Assembly: GCA_018398575.1 (NCBI GenBank) | Contig: JAGTXZ010000010.1 | Span: 2,542,001-2,606,000, forward strand | DNA length: 64,000 nucleotides | Source of the DNA: Ampelomyces quisqualis | Lineage: Eukaryota; Ascomycota; Dothideomycetes; Pleosporales; Phaeosphaeriaceae | Direction of reading: 5' to 3' | Part shown: positions 35,602-49,569 of the stretch, one piece after another | Position numbering within the stretch: the first letter of the stretch is position 1 | Layout: each line of letters begins with the position of its first letter | Position numbers and translations under genes: made by a program | The notes under the pieces: model-generated | The model's database searches: none | What the model was told of the DNA's origin: nothing | What the model saw: only the letters and a program-made list of their open reading frames with translations

Positions 35602-36802
35602 AATATCCTAGCTAACTGCACAGAAGAGAAGCAAGATTGCTACAATGCGCTTATAGACAATTATAACAACAAAGAGAAGAAGAAGGCAAACTACTTAATA
35701 GAAAAGAATAAGAAGGAGAATGTTAGAGAGAAAGGAAAAGTTTTACACAAAGACACTAATAATGTAAGTAAGTCTAAACGTAATATAATATATAATAACT
35801 TGTATAGAATACTATCTATGTACGCGTGCGTAAAGCATTAGGTAAGGTAAAAGATATTTTGCTAAAAGAGTATAGATATGCAGATAAACTTGCACTAAAA
35901 TACCTTTATAAGGCAGACAAATAGCTGTAGTTTAAGAACTGTAGAGGTAGCTAGAGTATTGTAGCAGAAGACGCATAGGAAGAATTTGTAACGCAGGCCT
36001 ACAATATTGCAATTAAAAGTAATATACTTAACGTAATTGCCTTAACTAAAGAGAAATAGCAACTAGAACTAGACAAGTGTAATAAGTTAGTGCAACAGTA
36101 TAAAGAAGAAATAGAGTATTATTAAGTAGTTGTAAATAGTAAGTAACGCAAATGTTATAAGAACTAGATATACTTTTACTAGTATAACGCGTAAATACTG
36201 TTAGGTTAGCCTTAATATAACGCAATAGTGTAGACTACTATAGCAGACAGTGTAGTACTAGCAGACACAGCACCTAATTCTAACATAACTAACTAGCAAG
36301 ATAATTACTACTCTGCAAGTAGCAGCAGCTATTATAGCCTTTTATATATAGAGCGCGTTATATACCTACTAACGCGTGCCCTACAGGACGTTAAGCCTAG
36401 TAGCTACGTCTAGGCTAGCTTACTTTTAAAGAAGCGCAATTTGTCTATGCTATATTTAATTAAAAAGCCTACATAACTAGACAAAGAAGACTAGCTTAGT
36501 TAGCCTACGCTACAAGAGTGTAAAGACACAGGCAGCTAGCTGCAGTATATAGTTCTACTAGTGCTATAGTACTTAACAGTCTTTAACTATTAAATCTAGC
36601 AACACTAGCAACACTAGCAACACTAGCAATACAGGTAATATAGGTAACACAAGTAACTTACTGTTAGGTTGCTGTTAGGTTACTAGCAACTAGAAGTAAG
36701 TAGGGCAACTTTAGCAAATTGTCTAGTAGACAGTATTGCTGTTAGGCAGCTGCAGGTCGCTGCAACTAGGCTAACCAGACAAATCTTAATTTTTCCTAAC
36801 GC
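35602..36802. repeat. 1.2-kb inverted repeat, right copy
   Basis: Inverted match of 17093-18296, ending CTTAATTTTTCCTAAC at about 36806. It begins within a 90-aa open frame (35569-35841, highly charged, ENKKENVREKGK-like), the longest uninterrupted coding stretch of this repeat. Further on the frame is broken but still reads coding-like (LELDKCNKLVQQYKEEIEYY). No family recognised. Confidence 0.75.
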
Positions 36803-38529
36803 TACGTTATTATTATAGGTATTTTTTAGCACTAAAATATTAGCCTTATTGTTCTCTTATTAGTTTGTGTGTATAGCAATATCCTGTTATATATTATCTT
36901 ATATAAGAATCTGTTAAATGCCTTCTAGGTTCTTCTATTTTTTGCAAATAGTATTAAAGTAGTCTGCTTTCTGTTAGCTAATACTATATGTAGAACTTGC
37001 AATATACCCTCTACAGTATGTCTATAGAAGAGTATAGTTTTCCTAGTACTATTGTTATTAAATTCCTTTATTGCGTTAAATATAACTAAGCCTATTAGTG
37101 CTACTATATTTGTACTTAGTTTATTAAACTTCTCTTAATTTCTAGTTATTATAGTAATGCTCTATTTCCTGTTATTATAGAATAACTGTGCTATTACTAC
37201 TGCAAGACTAGGGTTTAGAAATCTAGTAGATTTAGGCTGTCTTTAGTTAGCTAGTATAGCTGTTTTAGAGGTATACTTGCATTCTTTAGGTCTTATAGTA
37301 GGTAAACAAAGTCTTTAAGCAGTTTGCTAGGCTTAAGAACCTATCTGTCTAAGTAGTTTAATGTGTAGGTACTAGTAATTTCTAGTTATCCTTGCCTTAT
37401 TACATAGGTCTGCAAGTTGCTGTATATATCTAGCATCTAGGCACCTACTATTAGCTACTGTCCTTAGCAGGCTGTAATAGTACCTATATAGCAGGCAGCT
37501 TCTTTGCATAGTATTAAGCTAATATATAATTAAACTAATAATAGCAGAGTATTCTGTGCTTCTATCTAAGCGTCTAGTAGTATTTAGGCGTATATATGCC
37601 TGCGTGTATTAAGCTATAGTGTTATTGCTATACTGCATAGCGTCTTTTTATTATTAGTAAGTAGTTACGTTACTAGGATAACTCTTGCCTTCTCTAGTGT
37701 AGTCTTGTTTTTTAGTAACATACTTTTCTTTGCCTAGCGTTTTTCTTTTCTCTATAGTAGTAACCTAAATAGGTCTGCACTAGATAAGAAGAGTTGCAAC
37801 TCTATAACAGTTAGAACTACTTAATTGTGTATAACAAAGCATCTTTTTATAATATAATAGCTTTAAGTCTAATAGTAGTTCTTTTTTAACTACTAACATT
37901 TTCTATATATTAGTTCTATAGGTTTTTAGTTTGTATTAGCTTGTTGTGCTTATGCTACTGCTGCGTCTAGATTTCTCTTGTTAACAAGCAAGTAAGGCTG
38001 TAGATCTAGGAGTGTATAGTATTTAATCTCTAGGCTGTCTTATTAAGTAACTTTTTAGTTAAGCTAGTGTAGCAGTTAGTTATACTTCTGTTTTAATTCT
38101 AGAGTTAAGGCTTAAGGATAGTAGCGTTAGAGTCTAGATAGTTTTTAGTTTCTGCAGTATCTTAGTTTTTAGTATGTTAGTTCTAGGGTTACATCTTCTA
38201 AGAGCCTAACCTTTGTACTATTATCTATTAGCGCTTGTTTTAGTGCTTGTTTAGACAGAGACATAGTGTGCTGCTAATATTACTTAAATTTACTGCTTAG
38301 TACAGAGTATATAGAGCAAGCGCTTACTTTTTAAATGTTAAAGAACTATTAGCAAGAGTAGTAGAAGTAAGCAATATATGTAGTGTAACAGAGTTTTTAC
38401 TTTGTAGGCATAAGTAGAGTTTTTGTAACATATACAGTCTAATATTGCCTTAAATTCTACTAGAGTGTAGTAGTTAGGCTATTTAATTAGATAGCCTCTT
38501 ATCCTTAACTGCGTGCTAGCGTATACAAT

Positions 38530-38860
38530 AGTTATCTACTATTAGTATAAATAGTTGTGCGCGCAATATAGGTAATTAGCCTCTCTCTTATTCTTAACTG
38601 CGTGCTAGCGTATATAATAGTTGTCTACTATTAGCACAAATAGTTATACGCGTAATACAGGCAATTAGGTACTTTTCTATTCTTAACTAAATGTTAGCGT
38701 ATATAATAGTTGTCTACTGTTAGCACAAATAGTAGTGCGCACAATACAGGCAATTAGGTGCCCTCTTATTCTCTTGTCCTCTACTAAATGTTAGCGTATA
38801 TAATAGTTGTCTACTATTAGTATAAATAGTTGTGCGCGCAATATAGGCGATCTAGTAGCC
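38530..38860. repeat. about 90-97-bp tandem repeat, arm B
   Basis: Units around TAATAGTTGTCTACTGTTAG recur four times between about 38,530 and 38,850. The array is inverted relative to 33,640-33,910 in arm A, which has three. Confidence 0.7.
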
Positions 38861-39029
38861 TTATACGCAGAAAACTATTTACCTAGTAAGTTATTAGTAC
38901 AGATCTAGTATGCTACTATGCTAGTTATGTTTGTAGTTTAATTGTAAATAATGCCTAGTGTATCTTTAATATAACTGTCTCTTGTAATATACTATACTAG
39001 CGTGCTTTTATAGATATCTATATTTGCGC

Positions 39030-42000
39030 CTATCTATCTCTTTTCTTTGTGTAGTAATATATACTATTGTATTTACTTTTGAAGCCTAATTTATGCTCTA
39101 ATATCTGTACAAACAAATTGTAATTAAGGTTGTTAATATACTTATCTATTACTAGTAGGTTGTAGTGTACATATAACAGCTGGTTTGTTCTAATAAGAGT
39201 GTGCTTGTTTCTAGTTGCGTTTAACACTAATATAGTTGTTATATTAGAGGTAATTTGTGTTATACTTAACTCTTTGTTAACTATTTCTATTATCTTTTTA
39301 CGTAGGTTTCTATTTAGCAAAGCTTACTTCTAATTGTTATTTAGTTTAGTTTTGTTTTGTTACAAGCGCATCTGTTAAGCTGCGTTATAGTTATATTAGA
39401 TAGTAAAGTGTGTAATTGTCTAAATAAGGCAACTGTTAGCTATATTCTATAGTAGTCTATTCTATTGTAATGCAATTGCTCTTGTAATTTACTATAAGTA
39501 TTCTTTTGCTATAGTTGTTTGTAAGAAACAACCTAGTATCTTCTGCCTCCTTATCTCTTGTTCTACGTTAGAGTATATTAAGTTATATTCTTCTACTATT
39601 AGTTACATTATATTGTATATACTGTCTTTTAACAATTGTGTCTAGTGTTACTATAGTAGTGCTATCCTCTTGTTTGTACTAACTAGTAATTCTAGGTAAC
39701 TGTTGCAATATCTCTATAATACTTATGTACGTAGATAAGAGTTGCTATTATTACGCGTTTGTAGTAGTATATAGTATGTAGTAAAGAAGTTGCGTTAGCA
39801 GCCTTGCGCTATAGTCCTATATTATAGCGCTTGTTATGTTAGTAAGTTTGCGTTCTATTAGGTAGGCTAAAGTAATAGTAGAGCTATTGTTAGATATACA
39901 ATTCTATTTACTGTGTCTAACGCTATATACTAGTTGTCTTGCTATACTTGCTTCTGTTTATAATTCTATACTATATATATTTAGTCTTAATTAAACGTAA
40001 AAGAATATAGTCTATTATATTTGTCTTAATTAATGTAATTATTTACATAATAAGAAACAAAGACCTTATTGTTAAGTATAGGTAGATCCTTTAGTACTAA
40101 GTATATAGGGCAAATAATAGTTGTTATATTATATACCTTAAATACTTGTAATATGTATTACTTAGTCTTTATACTATATGTACAGTAGCGTACACTTAGC
40201 ATCTCTATTATATTATTAATTTAACTATTATTGTTAAACGCTATAACCTTATAGAAGGCACCTGTATACTTATATTTCTTTCTGTCCTTGTCTTAGTGTT
40301 TGTTATTAATAAATGTAAGTATTAGGTATACCTAAGCTACAGCTCTACTGTTTGCAATAGTCTAAGATAGTTGCGTATAGTCTTTATATTTAAACTCTTG
40401 CACTTATACGTAATCTTTGCGCTATTTTCTAGTCTTATGCTAGTTAGGCGCATATTACACAATATCTTCTTTGCAATATTTAGAGTTGTTATAGTGTTTA
40501 CCTAATAGCCTTAAGTATTTTATAGAGGAGTGTATTTTTATATTTATCCTGTTTACCTAGTAAGAGTTAAAGTTCTGTCTATCTTTATTATATAGGGTAA
40601 CAAAGCAGCTAGTTACCTTCTAATAGTAGTGTTAGACAAATACTATAGTAGTATATGTAAAGTCTAGCAACATAATATATATAGTAACCTTACTAAAGGG
40701 CAGTATAATAGAATTTAGTAACATGCCTAGTATAGACTATCTAAGTTGTTTAAATAGTATTACTATTAACACGCTTATAGTAAAGGTGTGCTTGCGCTAG
40801 TTAGTAGTAGTACACTGTTAACTTTAGTCTATAACTATCTTGTGTTTAAACGCTATAAGCGCAAGCTGTCTAGAGTTGTAGAAGTAGATCTGTACAAGAA
40901 AATCTCTCTTATTTGTTATTAGGTAGAATTCTTTTACTATTATAATATAGTAAGCCTTACTATTTATTCTAGTGTATATACTATTAAAGGCTCTATATAT
41001 ATAGATATTGTTAATAATATAGGTTAGCGCGTGCTATTTAGAGTAGTTAAAATCCTTTTCTTCTTCTTGCGTCTGTCTAAAAGGTTAAAACTCTTCTTTT
41101 AGAATATCTATTTGTTTAATAGCTAACAACATATACCCTAACGTATTTTTGTTATAACTCTTGTATTATAAGAGTACTAGTAGATTATACATAGCCTAGA
41201 TAAAATGCAATATGTATAGTGCCTTAGTTGCTAGCAGAGAAGACACTACTACTATAAATTAGCAAATTACTACTTTTTGTTCTGCGCTAGTCTACTGCAA
41301 CACTTCTGTAAAAGCCCTCTTATTATTAAACTGTTTTAGTCTAGTGTTATACTTAACCTAGCAAAACCTTTTATTTAACTAGGCATAGCTGTTATCTTCT
41401 ACTACTAGAACTGCAGCACTATTCTAGCTCTTCTTTTATCTAGGGTGTATATCTATTAGTATATCTTTTGTAAATTCTAATATCTTTATAACTAACCCCT
41501 TAAGTAGTAGATATAATATATCTGTAGTTAATAACTTGTATATATTAAAGTTGTAGTAATTCTAGCCAAAGCACTCTACTAGATAAACGTAATTCTTATG
41601 TCCTTTATTAAGATAACAACTCTGTTGCAAGCGTGTATACTCTTTTGTTTACTATAGATATTTATTACACAAGTTCTCTTATTTGTCTAGTAGTACTATA
41701 CATTAAGTATAGTGTCTGTTTTTCTTTATACCTATTAGTAGCACTTACTCTTTATAGTTAGCTAGAATTGCACAAATAGTTAGGTAACACTATTGCGTCT
41801 GTTAGTTAGCACACTCTAGCTATATGCTGTATTTAGTAGCCTCTTTAAGTGCTACAGTTGCTAGTTAGTGTCTATCTTTTATAGTAACTCTCTATTGTTA
41901 ACGCTGTAGTTAGTACTTACGTAATAACAGTTTGCTTATACAGTAATAATACACTTTACTCTTTAGAATAGGATCTAGGAGCTTGGCTGTTAGGATAAAT

Positions 42001-42300
42001 TTAGCTAGTAGTGTTCTAGGTATTATTCTGCGTTGTTATGCCTTATAGTTAAGATTCCTAATAGTAACATATATTAGCTATGCTGCTACGTTGCTAGATA
42101 TTATAGATAACTGTGTTTTGTCTACTACTAGTATAACTAGTATAAGAGTTGCACTATCTAGCAAGCGCTGTTGTATTAACTACTACTAATCTTTTAAGTG
42201 TAGTTTGTAATACACTCTTATAGGTTTGTTAGGCGTGCTTGTAAAAGAATAGCTAGGTGCGTAAACTATCTTATTAGCAAATAGGCAATAACTAAGTATA
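39030..42300 (-). pseudogene. CACTA/Plavaka-like transposase, arm B
   Basis: Mirror of the arm A remnant; the two diagnostic blocks fall at about 40,890-41,520. At the downstream end a frame of 96 codons (39,320-39,030) is still open: NRNLRKKIIEIVNKELS, then ITQITSNITTILVLNAT, then NNLNYNLFVQILEHKLG. The arm A equivalent has stops. The 96-aa piece has no recognised family, and being open may be chance in AT-rich sequence. Confidence 0.42.
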
Positions 42301-43979
42301 AAGGCAATCTATAACATAATATCCTAGTATATAAATATATGTTAGTTAGGTTAAAGGTTTAGTAACCTAGATGTAATTGCTATGTTCTCTTGTATCTATA
42401 CGTTGTCTTATAGCCTAGATTAAATGTTTAACATAGCCTGCTACTACTAGCGCCCTAATTAGAACTATAGCTGTAAATATAGCTTATATAGCTGTGTGTT
42501 AGTAAAGAAGCTGTTAACGTTACCTAATGTGCATTTTATCCTTTGTAGCTACAATACAAACACTAGTGCAAAAAGAAAACTAAAAGGCTCTACTATATTA
42601 TTTCTATTAGTATTAGTACGCGTACACTGTTTAGCTGCGTGTAGCCTACTGCTTTGCGTCTGCTATTTCTAAACTAAAGAGTTTACTAGCGTACTGTCTA
42701 CTTACTGTCTTAAACAGCTTGTCCTATTCTTATATAGACGCTAATATTAGGCCTATCTGCTCTATTACCTTATATTTAGCTAGAGTATAGTTGTGTTTAT
42801 ATAAGGTGTTGCTGTATAAAGCAGGTACTGCGTTGTCTAGAGTAGTATCTATTGCGTTACAGCTATTAGAGCTGTGCTATTATATTATAGTGTTAAGAGT
42901 TATAACTAGCGTATTATTAAGTAGCAGGTAGCAACGCGTCTAGTATTAAGTACTATGTTTAATAAGTCTTACGTATGTCTTAGTGTAAAAGCTACACAGT
43001 ATACATATATAATCTATTACTAATTTGTTTATACATAACTCTATAGTTTAGATGTAAGAAGACTAAGTGTGCAAAAATAGTATTAATATTAGTTACGTAG
43101 TGTTAAGGTAGTTACTAGCAGTATCTATCCTATGCTGCACAGTTTATTGTCTACAGTAGTCTACTAAAGTCTACTATAGCTAACAGTTACCTAACCTATG
43201 TACAGAACTATACTAATAGTTGTAGGTGTAACAACTAATATTTTTCTTTCCTTTAATGTTCCTTATTACTCTAATAACTGTTACGTTATTACACTAGAGC
43301 TTACTTATTAACAACCTAATTAGTTAGGCTAGCTAACACAGCTTAATAAAGATTAATATTAATAATAATTATTACGCTAAAAAATATTAACACTTTAGAA
43401 TAAATAAGTTACTGCGCGTTTAGAATATATATAGTAGAACCTAAACACCTAAAAAGGTAAGTATACCTGCAAGTAGACACGTATAAGGTTTAAAAGTATA
43501 AAAAAAATAGACTAGTAGCTCTAGCGGCCTAATATACAACCTATACTAAGGTAGCTAGGCTTAGTACAGATAGAAGCAAGTAGAATAGTGTACTATATAT
43601 ACTATAGGTAAGACTAGTAACAGGCGTAGGCAATTACTTAACAGTAAAAAATAATAAGTATAATTTATATACAGTGTTAACTAATGTTCTAAGCAGCTAG
43701 TATATTTAATCTTTTCTAGTTTTAAAATGCCTATAGATCTAATTTATATTCTTTTTCTAGCACAGTATAGGATAGTTGTCTACCAGAAACTACTGTTTTA
43801 ACTTACCCTAATATGCAAATACAACAGGAGCTAAATAGTAACAAAGACTGTTAATAAACTGCTATATATTAAACGCATCTACGTGCTGCTTACTCTTAAA
43901 CTATTAGCGCTAATAGAGCATATAATAGCCTTACTAGCTAGCTACTTTCTACCTCTTGCTATATATACGTTTTTCTAAC

Positions 43980-44140
43980 CTTAAAACTAGAGATAAATTT
44001 ACCTATATATCTCTAGTCTTAGGGTTAAAGTAACAGTCTTTTGTTAAAATATATATAGAACCTAGTGTTATTTTTATCTATTATACACTTACGCCTCCTT
44101 ACACTTTCCTAACCTTAAAACTAGAGATAAATTTACCTAT
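43980..44140. repeat. 134-bp unit, arm B
   Basis: Inverted equivalent of the 28,217-28,510 array. Here CTAGAGATAAATTTACCTA occurs only twice, so arm B has one unit fewer. Confidence 0.75.
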
Positions 44141-44429
44141 GTACCTATGTATACAGCTACTTCTTAATACGTAACTTGTACTCTTAATTTAATATTACTA
44201 TCTTTATATATATATTCTTTATAAGTCTAAGAGACTTAATCCTTTATTATATTTTTATTCTTACAAAACTAAAACTATACCTATTATGTCTATATGTTTG
44301 TGTAGTTTAAAAATCTAGAACTAAGCTTTACTATATTGTTAGCACTACACCTGCGCTACTTCTTAGCCTACTAGTATAGAAGCAAATTTATGTCCTAGAT
44401 AGACTCTTTAGTAGCTGTTTAGATGTTGT

Positions 44430-45660
44430 AGCTTAACTAAGATACCTTATAACGTGTTTAATAACAAGGATCTTTATAACAATAGCTATAATAGCATTTT
44501 AGAGTGCATATTAACAATCTAGCCTAACTTAAGAGCGCTGTTATTGTAACAACTTTGTTATATCTTGTAACACTATTACTTAACTAAGATACCTTATAGC
44601 GTGTTTAAAAGCAAAGATCTCTACAATAATAGCTATAATAGCATCCTAATATGCACATTAACAACCTAGCCTAACTTAAGAGCGCTGTTGTCGCAATAAC
44701 TTTATTATGTTCTATAATACTATTACTTAACTAAGATACTTTATAGCGTGTTTAAAAGCAAGGATCTCTATAATAACAGCTATAATAGTATCCTAATGCG
44801 CACATTAATAACTTAGCCTAACTTAAGAGCGCTATTGTCGCAATAACTTTGTTATGTCTTATAATACTATTACTTAACTAAGATACTTTATAGCGTGTTT
44901 AAAAGCAAGGATCTCTATAATAACAGCTATAATAGTATCCTAATGCGCACATTAATAACTTAGCCTAACTTAAGAGCGCTATTGTCGCAATAACTTTGTT
45001 ATGTCTTATAATACTATTACTTAACTAAGATACCTTATAGCGTGTTTAAAAGTAAAGATTTCTATAACAACAGCTATAATAGTATTCTAATACGCATATT
45101 AACAACTTAGCCTAACTTAAGAGCGCTATTATTGCAACAACTTTGTTATATTCTGTAACACTATTACTTAACTAAGATACCTTATAGCGTGTTTAAAAGT
45201 AAGAATCTCTATAATAACAGCTATAATAGTATCCTAATGCGCACATTAATAACTTAGCCTAACTTAAGAGCGCTATTGTCGCAATAACTTTGTTATGTCT
45301 TATAATACTATTACTTAACTAAGATACTTTATAGCGTGTTTAAAAGCAAGGATCTCTATAATAACAGCTATAATAGTATCCTAATGCGCACATTAATAAC
45401 TTAGCCTAACTTAAGAGCGCTATTGTCGCAATAACTTTGTTATGTCTTATAATACTATTACTTAACTAAGATACCTTATAGCGTGTTTAAAAGCAAAGAT
45501 CTCTATAACAATAACTATAATAGCATTCTAGTGCGCATATTAATAACTTAGCCTAACTTAAAAGCGCTATTATTATAACAACTTTATTATGTCCTATAAT
45601 ATATATTAACAACTTAGCCTAACTTAAGAACGCAATTCTTATGCTATTAGGTAACTAGAA
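44430..45660. repeat. 147-bp tandem array, 8 copies, arm B
   Basis: CCTAACTTAAGAGCGCT-type units start at 44523, 44670, 44817, 44964, 45111, 45258, 45405 and 45552, every step exactly 147 bp; a partial unit follows at 45618. Some neighbouring units (for example 44817 and 44964) are nearly identical while others differ, suggesting recent local expansion. Confidence 0.92.
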
Positions 45661-46224
45661 GATATTAGAGATATAACTACAATTTACATGCTTTTGTCTA
45701 TATATTGTTACAGGCAAAAATTAAGAACAACGTAGAGTTGCAGTTGTTTGTTAGAATATCTCTATCCTAGCACTCTTATTAGGCTCTTTAATAGTAAAGC
45801 CTACCTAAGCAGCTGCAACCTCTCTTATACTATATATAATGCATTTCTGTTAGACTCTATAAGTAGTAATCTAACGTCTAGATATTAAGATATTCTAACT
45901 ATAACTTACATAACATTAAGTTCTCTATTATTACTAAGCTTTATTATAGCTTTAAGAACTTCTATTAACACAAAGAAGTTACGCGTATTAAACTTATCTA
46001 CACTAAGATACTGCTAGCTAGTAACAAAAAGAATACCTACTACACTAGTAGGCACAATAGAGACTTTAAAAGACACCTGTATAAATTAAAATAATAGGCC
46101 TATATTTGTTTGTCTTAGAGACGCTTAGTAGAGAAGAATATATATAAGAGGTAACACGTAATACTTTATAAATCTTATATAGAGTATATAAGGCAGCAAA
46201 CACTTTAAACACATTAATCTCTAT

Positions 46225-46640
46225 AATTAGGCTCTTCTAACAACTAGTAGCTACAGTTGCGTTGCACTATTAGTAACTGTTGTTTACTAGAAAATACTAC
46301 TAGTGCTACACGCTACCTACTATTGCAGCAGGCTCTTTTAATAACTAGTAGCTACAGTTGCGTTGCACTGTTAGTAACTATTATTTACTAGAAAATACTA
46401 CTAGTGCTGCACGTAACTTACTACTACAGCAGGCTCTTCTAACTACTAGTAGCTATAGTTGCGTTGCACTATTAGTAACTATTATTTACTAGAAAATACT
46501 ACTAGTGCTGCACGCAACCTACTACTACAGTAGGCTCTTTTAACAACTAGCAGCTATAGTTGCGTTGCACTATCTATAACTATTATCTACTAGAAAGTAC
46601 TATTAGCGTTAATTGCAAGCTATCTACTGTAATAAGTACC
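46225..46640. repeat. 101-bp tandem array, 4 copies, arm B
   Basis: GCTCTTCTAAC-type units start at 46231, 46332, 46433 and 46534, exactly 101 bp apart, mirroring the array in arm A. Confidence 0.85.
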
Positions 46641-46979
46641 TAAAGCAACTAATTAGTGCTATAATAATACTAGCATAGGTTTAAGGCTAAGTTTAGATTT
46701 TGTTTTATATTAAATGCTATAAGTAGCTACTAGAGTATTAGCATGCGTAAGTATATTGTCTTTACTATATTAGATAGTAGATTGCTTATTGTAAATACAT
46801 CTAGTTTCTATAGTTATTCTACTACTATAATATTAAGCCTACATTATCTAGTTTATAGATAAGTTAAGGTCTAACGCCTAACTAGCAATACAGTTATGCC
46901 TAGACTATTATAAAACATGTTAAGGTTTGCAAACATAAGGCATTATTTCTATATTTAACACTATAACAACTTGCTATAT

Positions 46980-48420
46980 AGGCTACTAGAGCCTTTTGCT
47001 ACTATATGTAACTAAATAATGTAACTAATATTCTTCTAATAACGCAAGAACACCTAGACAGCAATAAAACTAAATACACTAGCTATAACTACGCGTACAA
47101 TAGGCGTCTGTAATAAAAAACCCTTAAGGCAGCTCTAAATAACTAGTATATAGAGTTACAGGCAGCCTGCGTTAATGTTACTAACAACATAATTTGCAAA
47201 ACTGTACGTTAACTTTAGTAACAGCTGCCTAAATATAATAGCTGCAAAATACTAGAGTTTAATAACAGATAGCTTACTATATATAAATAATAACACAGCG
47301 TATAGTTATATAAATAGTTTGCAAAAACAGTAGGTAACTATAGCAGTATAATAGTTAAGGACACTAAGCTTATAATAAAAGAGATTTGCAACGTAGTAAG
47401 TAGATACGCGCCTAAGGATTTATATAATATAGACAAGGCTAGTATATACTAGAAACACTTACCCTAATACACGTTAGTAAATAATCTAGAAGCTGGACCT
47501 AAACTAAATAGAGAGTATATAACTAGTGTGCTGTGCATAAATATAGATAGCTTAGACTAAGTGCCTCTATAGTTTATAGGATTCTTAAACTACACAACTT
47601 GTATAGATAGTAAGAAGAACCTAAACATCTATAGTCTTAGTTGTATCTATTAGAATAATAATTCTACCTAGATAGACACTAATATTATGCTAGAATAGCT
47701 AAAATAGTTTAATAACTGCATAAACAGATAAGTATTGTTACTAATTAATAGGTTCCTGCCTTATAAACACGTAGTAGCTAAGCTTTAGATAAGCTACTAA
47801 TTACTACAGAACGTTTAGTATGTACAGTATTAATATACTATAGGCTTATTATAGTAATAGAAGTTACAATACTTACTAATATAATAGAGTTATATTCCTA
47901 CCTGCAAGTAGTATAATATTATACTAACTAATAGACTAAGGCATTACCTGCGCATAAAAGGCTAAAGTCTACGCCTATTTCTTACACTTTATAGTAGAGA
48001 AAAGCATAATAAGCAAACATTCTACTAAAATAATAAATGTTATTTACGCTCTTTGCTAAGAATGTTGCGCGTAGTATAATAAGATAAGAGCTAAGACTAT
48101 ATGTAGTAGCTAGCAGATCTTAATATATCTAAATATGTACTACAGCCTATAGCTATATATAGCTAACTTCTAAAAGACTTACTATAAGCTTAATAATTTA
48201 GTTAACTAGCTTAAAGATATGCGCGTTATTAATAGTATAGACGTTAAAAGCTTTATTAAGTTACCTAAAGAGCGCAATCCTAACTATAAAGATCTAGCCT
48301 ACCTCTTAGACTATATTGTTGCAATATACAGCCTAAATAAGATAAAAGAGAACTGTAAGGTACTGTTGCTTCCTAGACTATTACACTGCAAAGCAACAGA
48401 CATAATAGATTAACTATAGG
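46980..48420 (+). pseudogene. pogo/Fot1-like transposase, arm B
   Basis: Plus-strand reading gives a helix-turn-helix-type lead-in (LEFNNR then LTIYK). At about 47,390 it gives VVSRYAPKDLYNIDKAS, followed by KHLP, YTLVNNLEAGPKLNREY, ITSVLCINIDSLDQVPL and FIGFLNYTTC. After a gap comes INRQVLLLINRFLPYKH. Intact pogo/Fot1 proteins have YNMDETG, then TLA, ER(I/V)T, PLWFIG and LLVDGFSPH in this order. The differences are mostly Met to Ile, Asp/Glu to Asn/Lys and Trp to stop, as G-to-A mutation would give. A 64-aa open frame at 48,219-48,413 lies near the 3' end. Confidence 0.6.
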
Positions 48421-49569
48421 TGTATATAGGTTAGCAAGAGTTTACTACAAATAATAAGTAATATATTAACAAGCTAAGAGCACTGCAACAGGTAACTATA
48501 AAATAGATAGCTGTAGAGCTGTAAGACAGACGCTAAAAAGATATATGTAACTAGGTAGTAAGACTACGCTAATGCAAACACAAGAATGCTATATACCTAA
48601 AATAAGATAACGCTAAGCTGTTTGTAAGTGTAAAAACTAAGAGTAATATTATAGTATAGTTATAGTTAAAAAAGCGTAATAATACTATACTTAACTAGAA
48701 CAAGAATAGCTATTATATAAATTATCTTATAGAGCCTGCAATCTCTAGTATTTTAGCTAGCGCATTAACTAAAATAACTAGATAATATTAGCCTAGTAAA
48801 CACTAAAATTAAAGAATAATTACCTAGTACTAACTATATTTAGCTAAAGACTAAATTAATAATCTAAAGTAGTAGTATATAATCTATGCAACTAAAAGAG
48901 TAGAGTTGTTAAGAAATTATATACGCATAGTAACATCTAGGCAGAACAGCAGCGTAAGAAGTTAAGCACTCTAGTATACTAGTACTAAGTAGAGATACTA
49001 TACTGCAAGATATGTTAATAAGAGACAAGGCTATTATACAAAAATACAAGACAATAGACAATAATAGTATTCTTTGTAAGATACTGTATACTGCATAATT
49101 TGTAATATTAGTTGCTAATGCTAAGAGAAAACACCTAAATAAAGGAATACTACTATATTAACAGTAAACTTAGCGTTAAAAAGAAGAAACTAATCTTCTT
49201 ACAAATAAATCTATAGAATATAGAGCAGAATTATCTAGTTAAAAACATAAACATCTTAAACTAACGTTAAAATATATAATAGAAGTAGGCTGCTGTACAC
49301 TTTCTTGCTAGCTGCAAGCTGTGTGCACTATAGAGATCTGTTAACTACTATCTACGCTAATAGTACACAGTCTAGGGCATTAGATATACTAACAGATAAT
49401 ATAGAATTATAATAAAATAACATAGTGCAAAGAAATAGAAGGCAATAGACAGCTTCTCTTGCTAACAGAACTGCAGACGCATAAAAAACTTCTCTATAAT
49501 TCTATATAAACTGCTAGACGCTAGTATACAACTTAAATATTCTAACGCAGCCTTGTTACGTAACCTGTC

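Noticed and set aside
44430..45660. CRISPR-like regular repeats
   Set aside because: These are direct tandem units of 147 bp with no unique spacers, in a eukaryotic genome.
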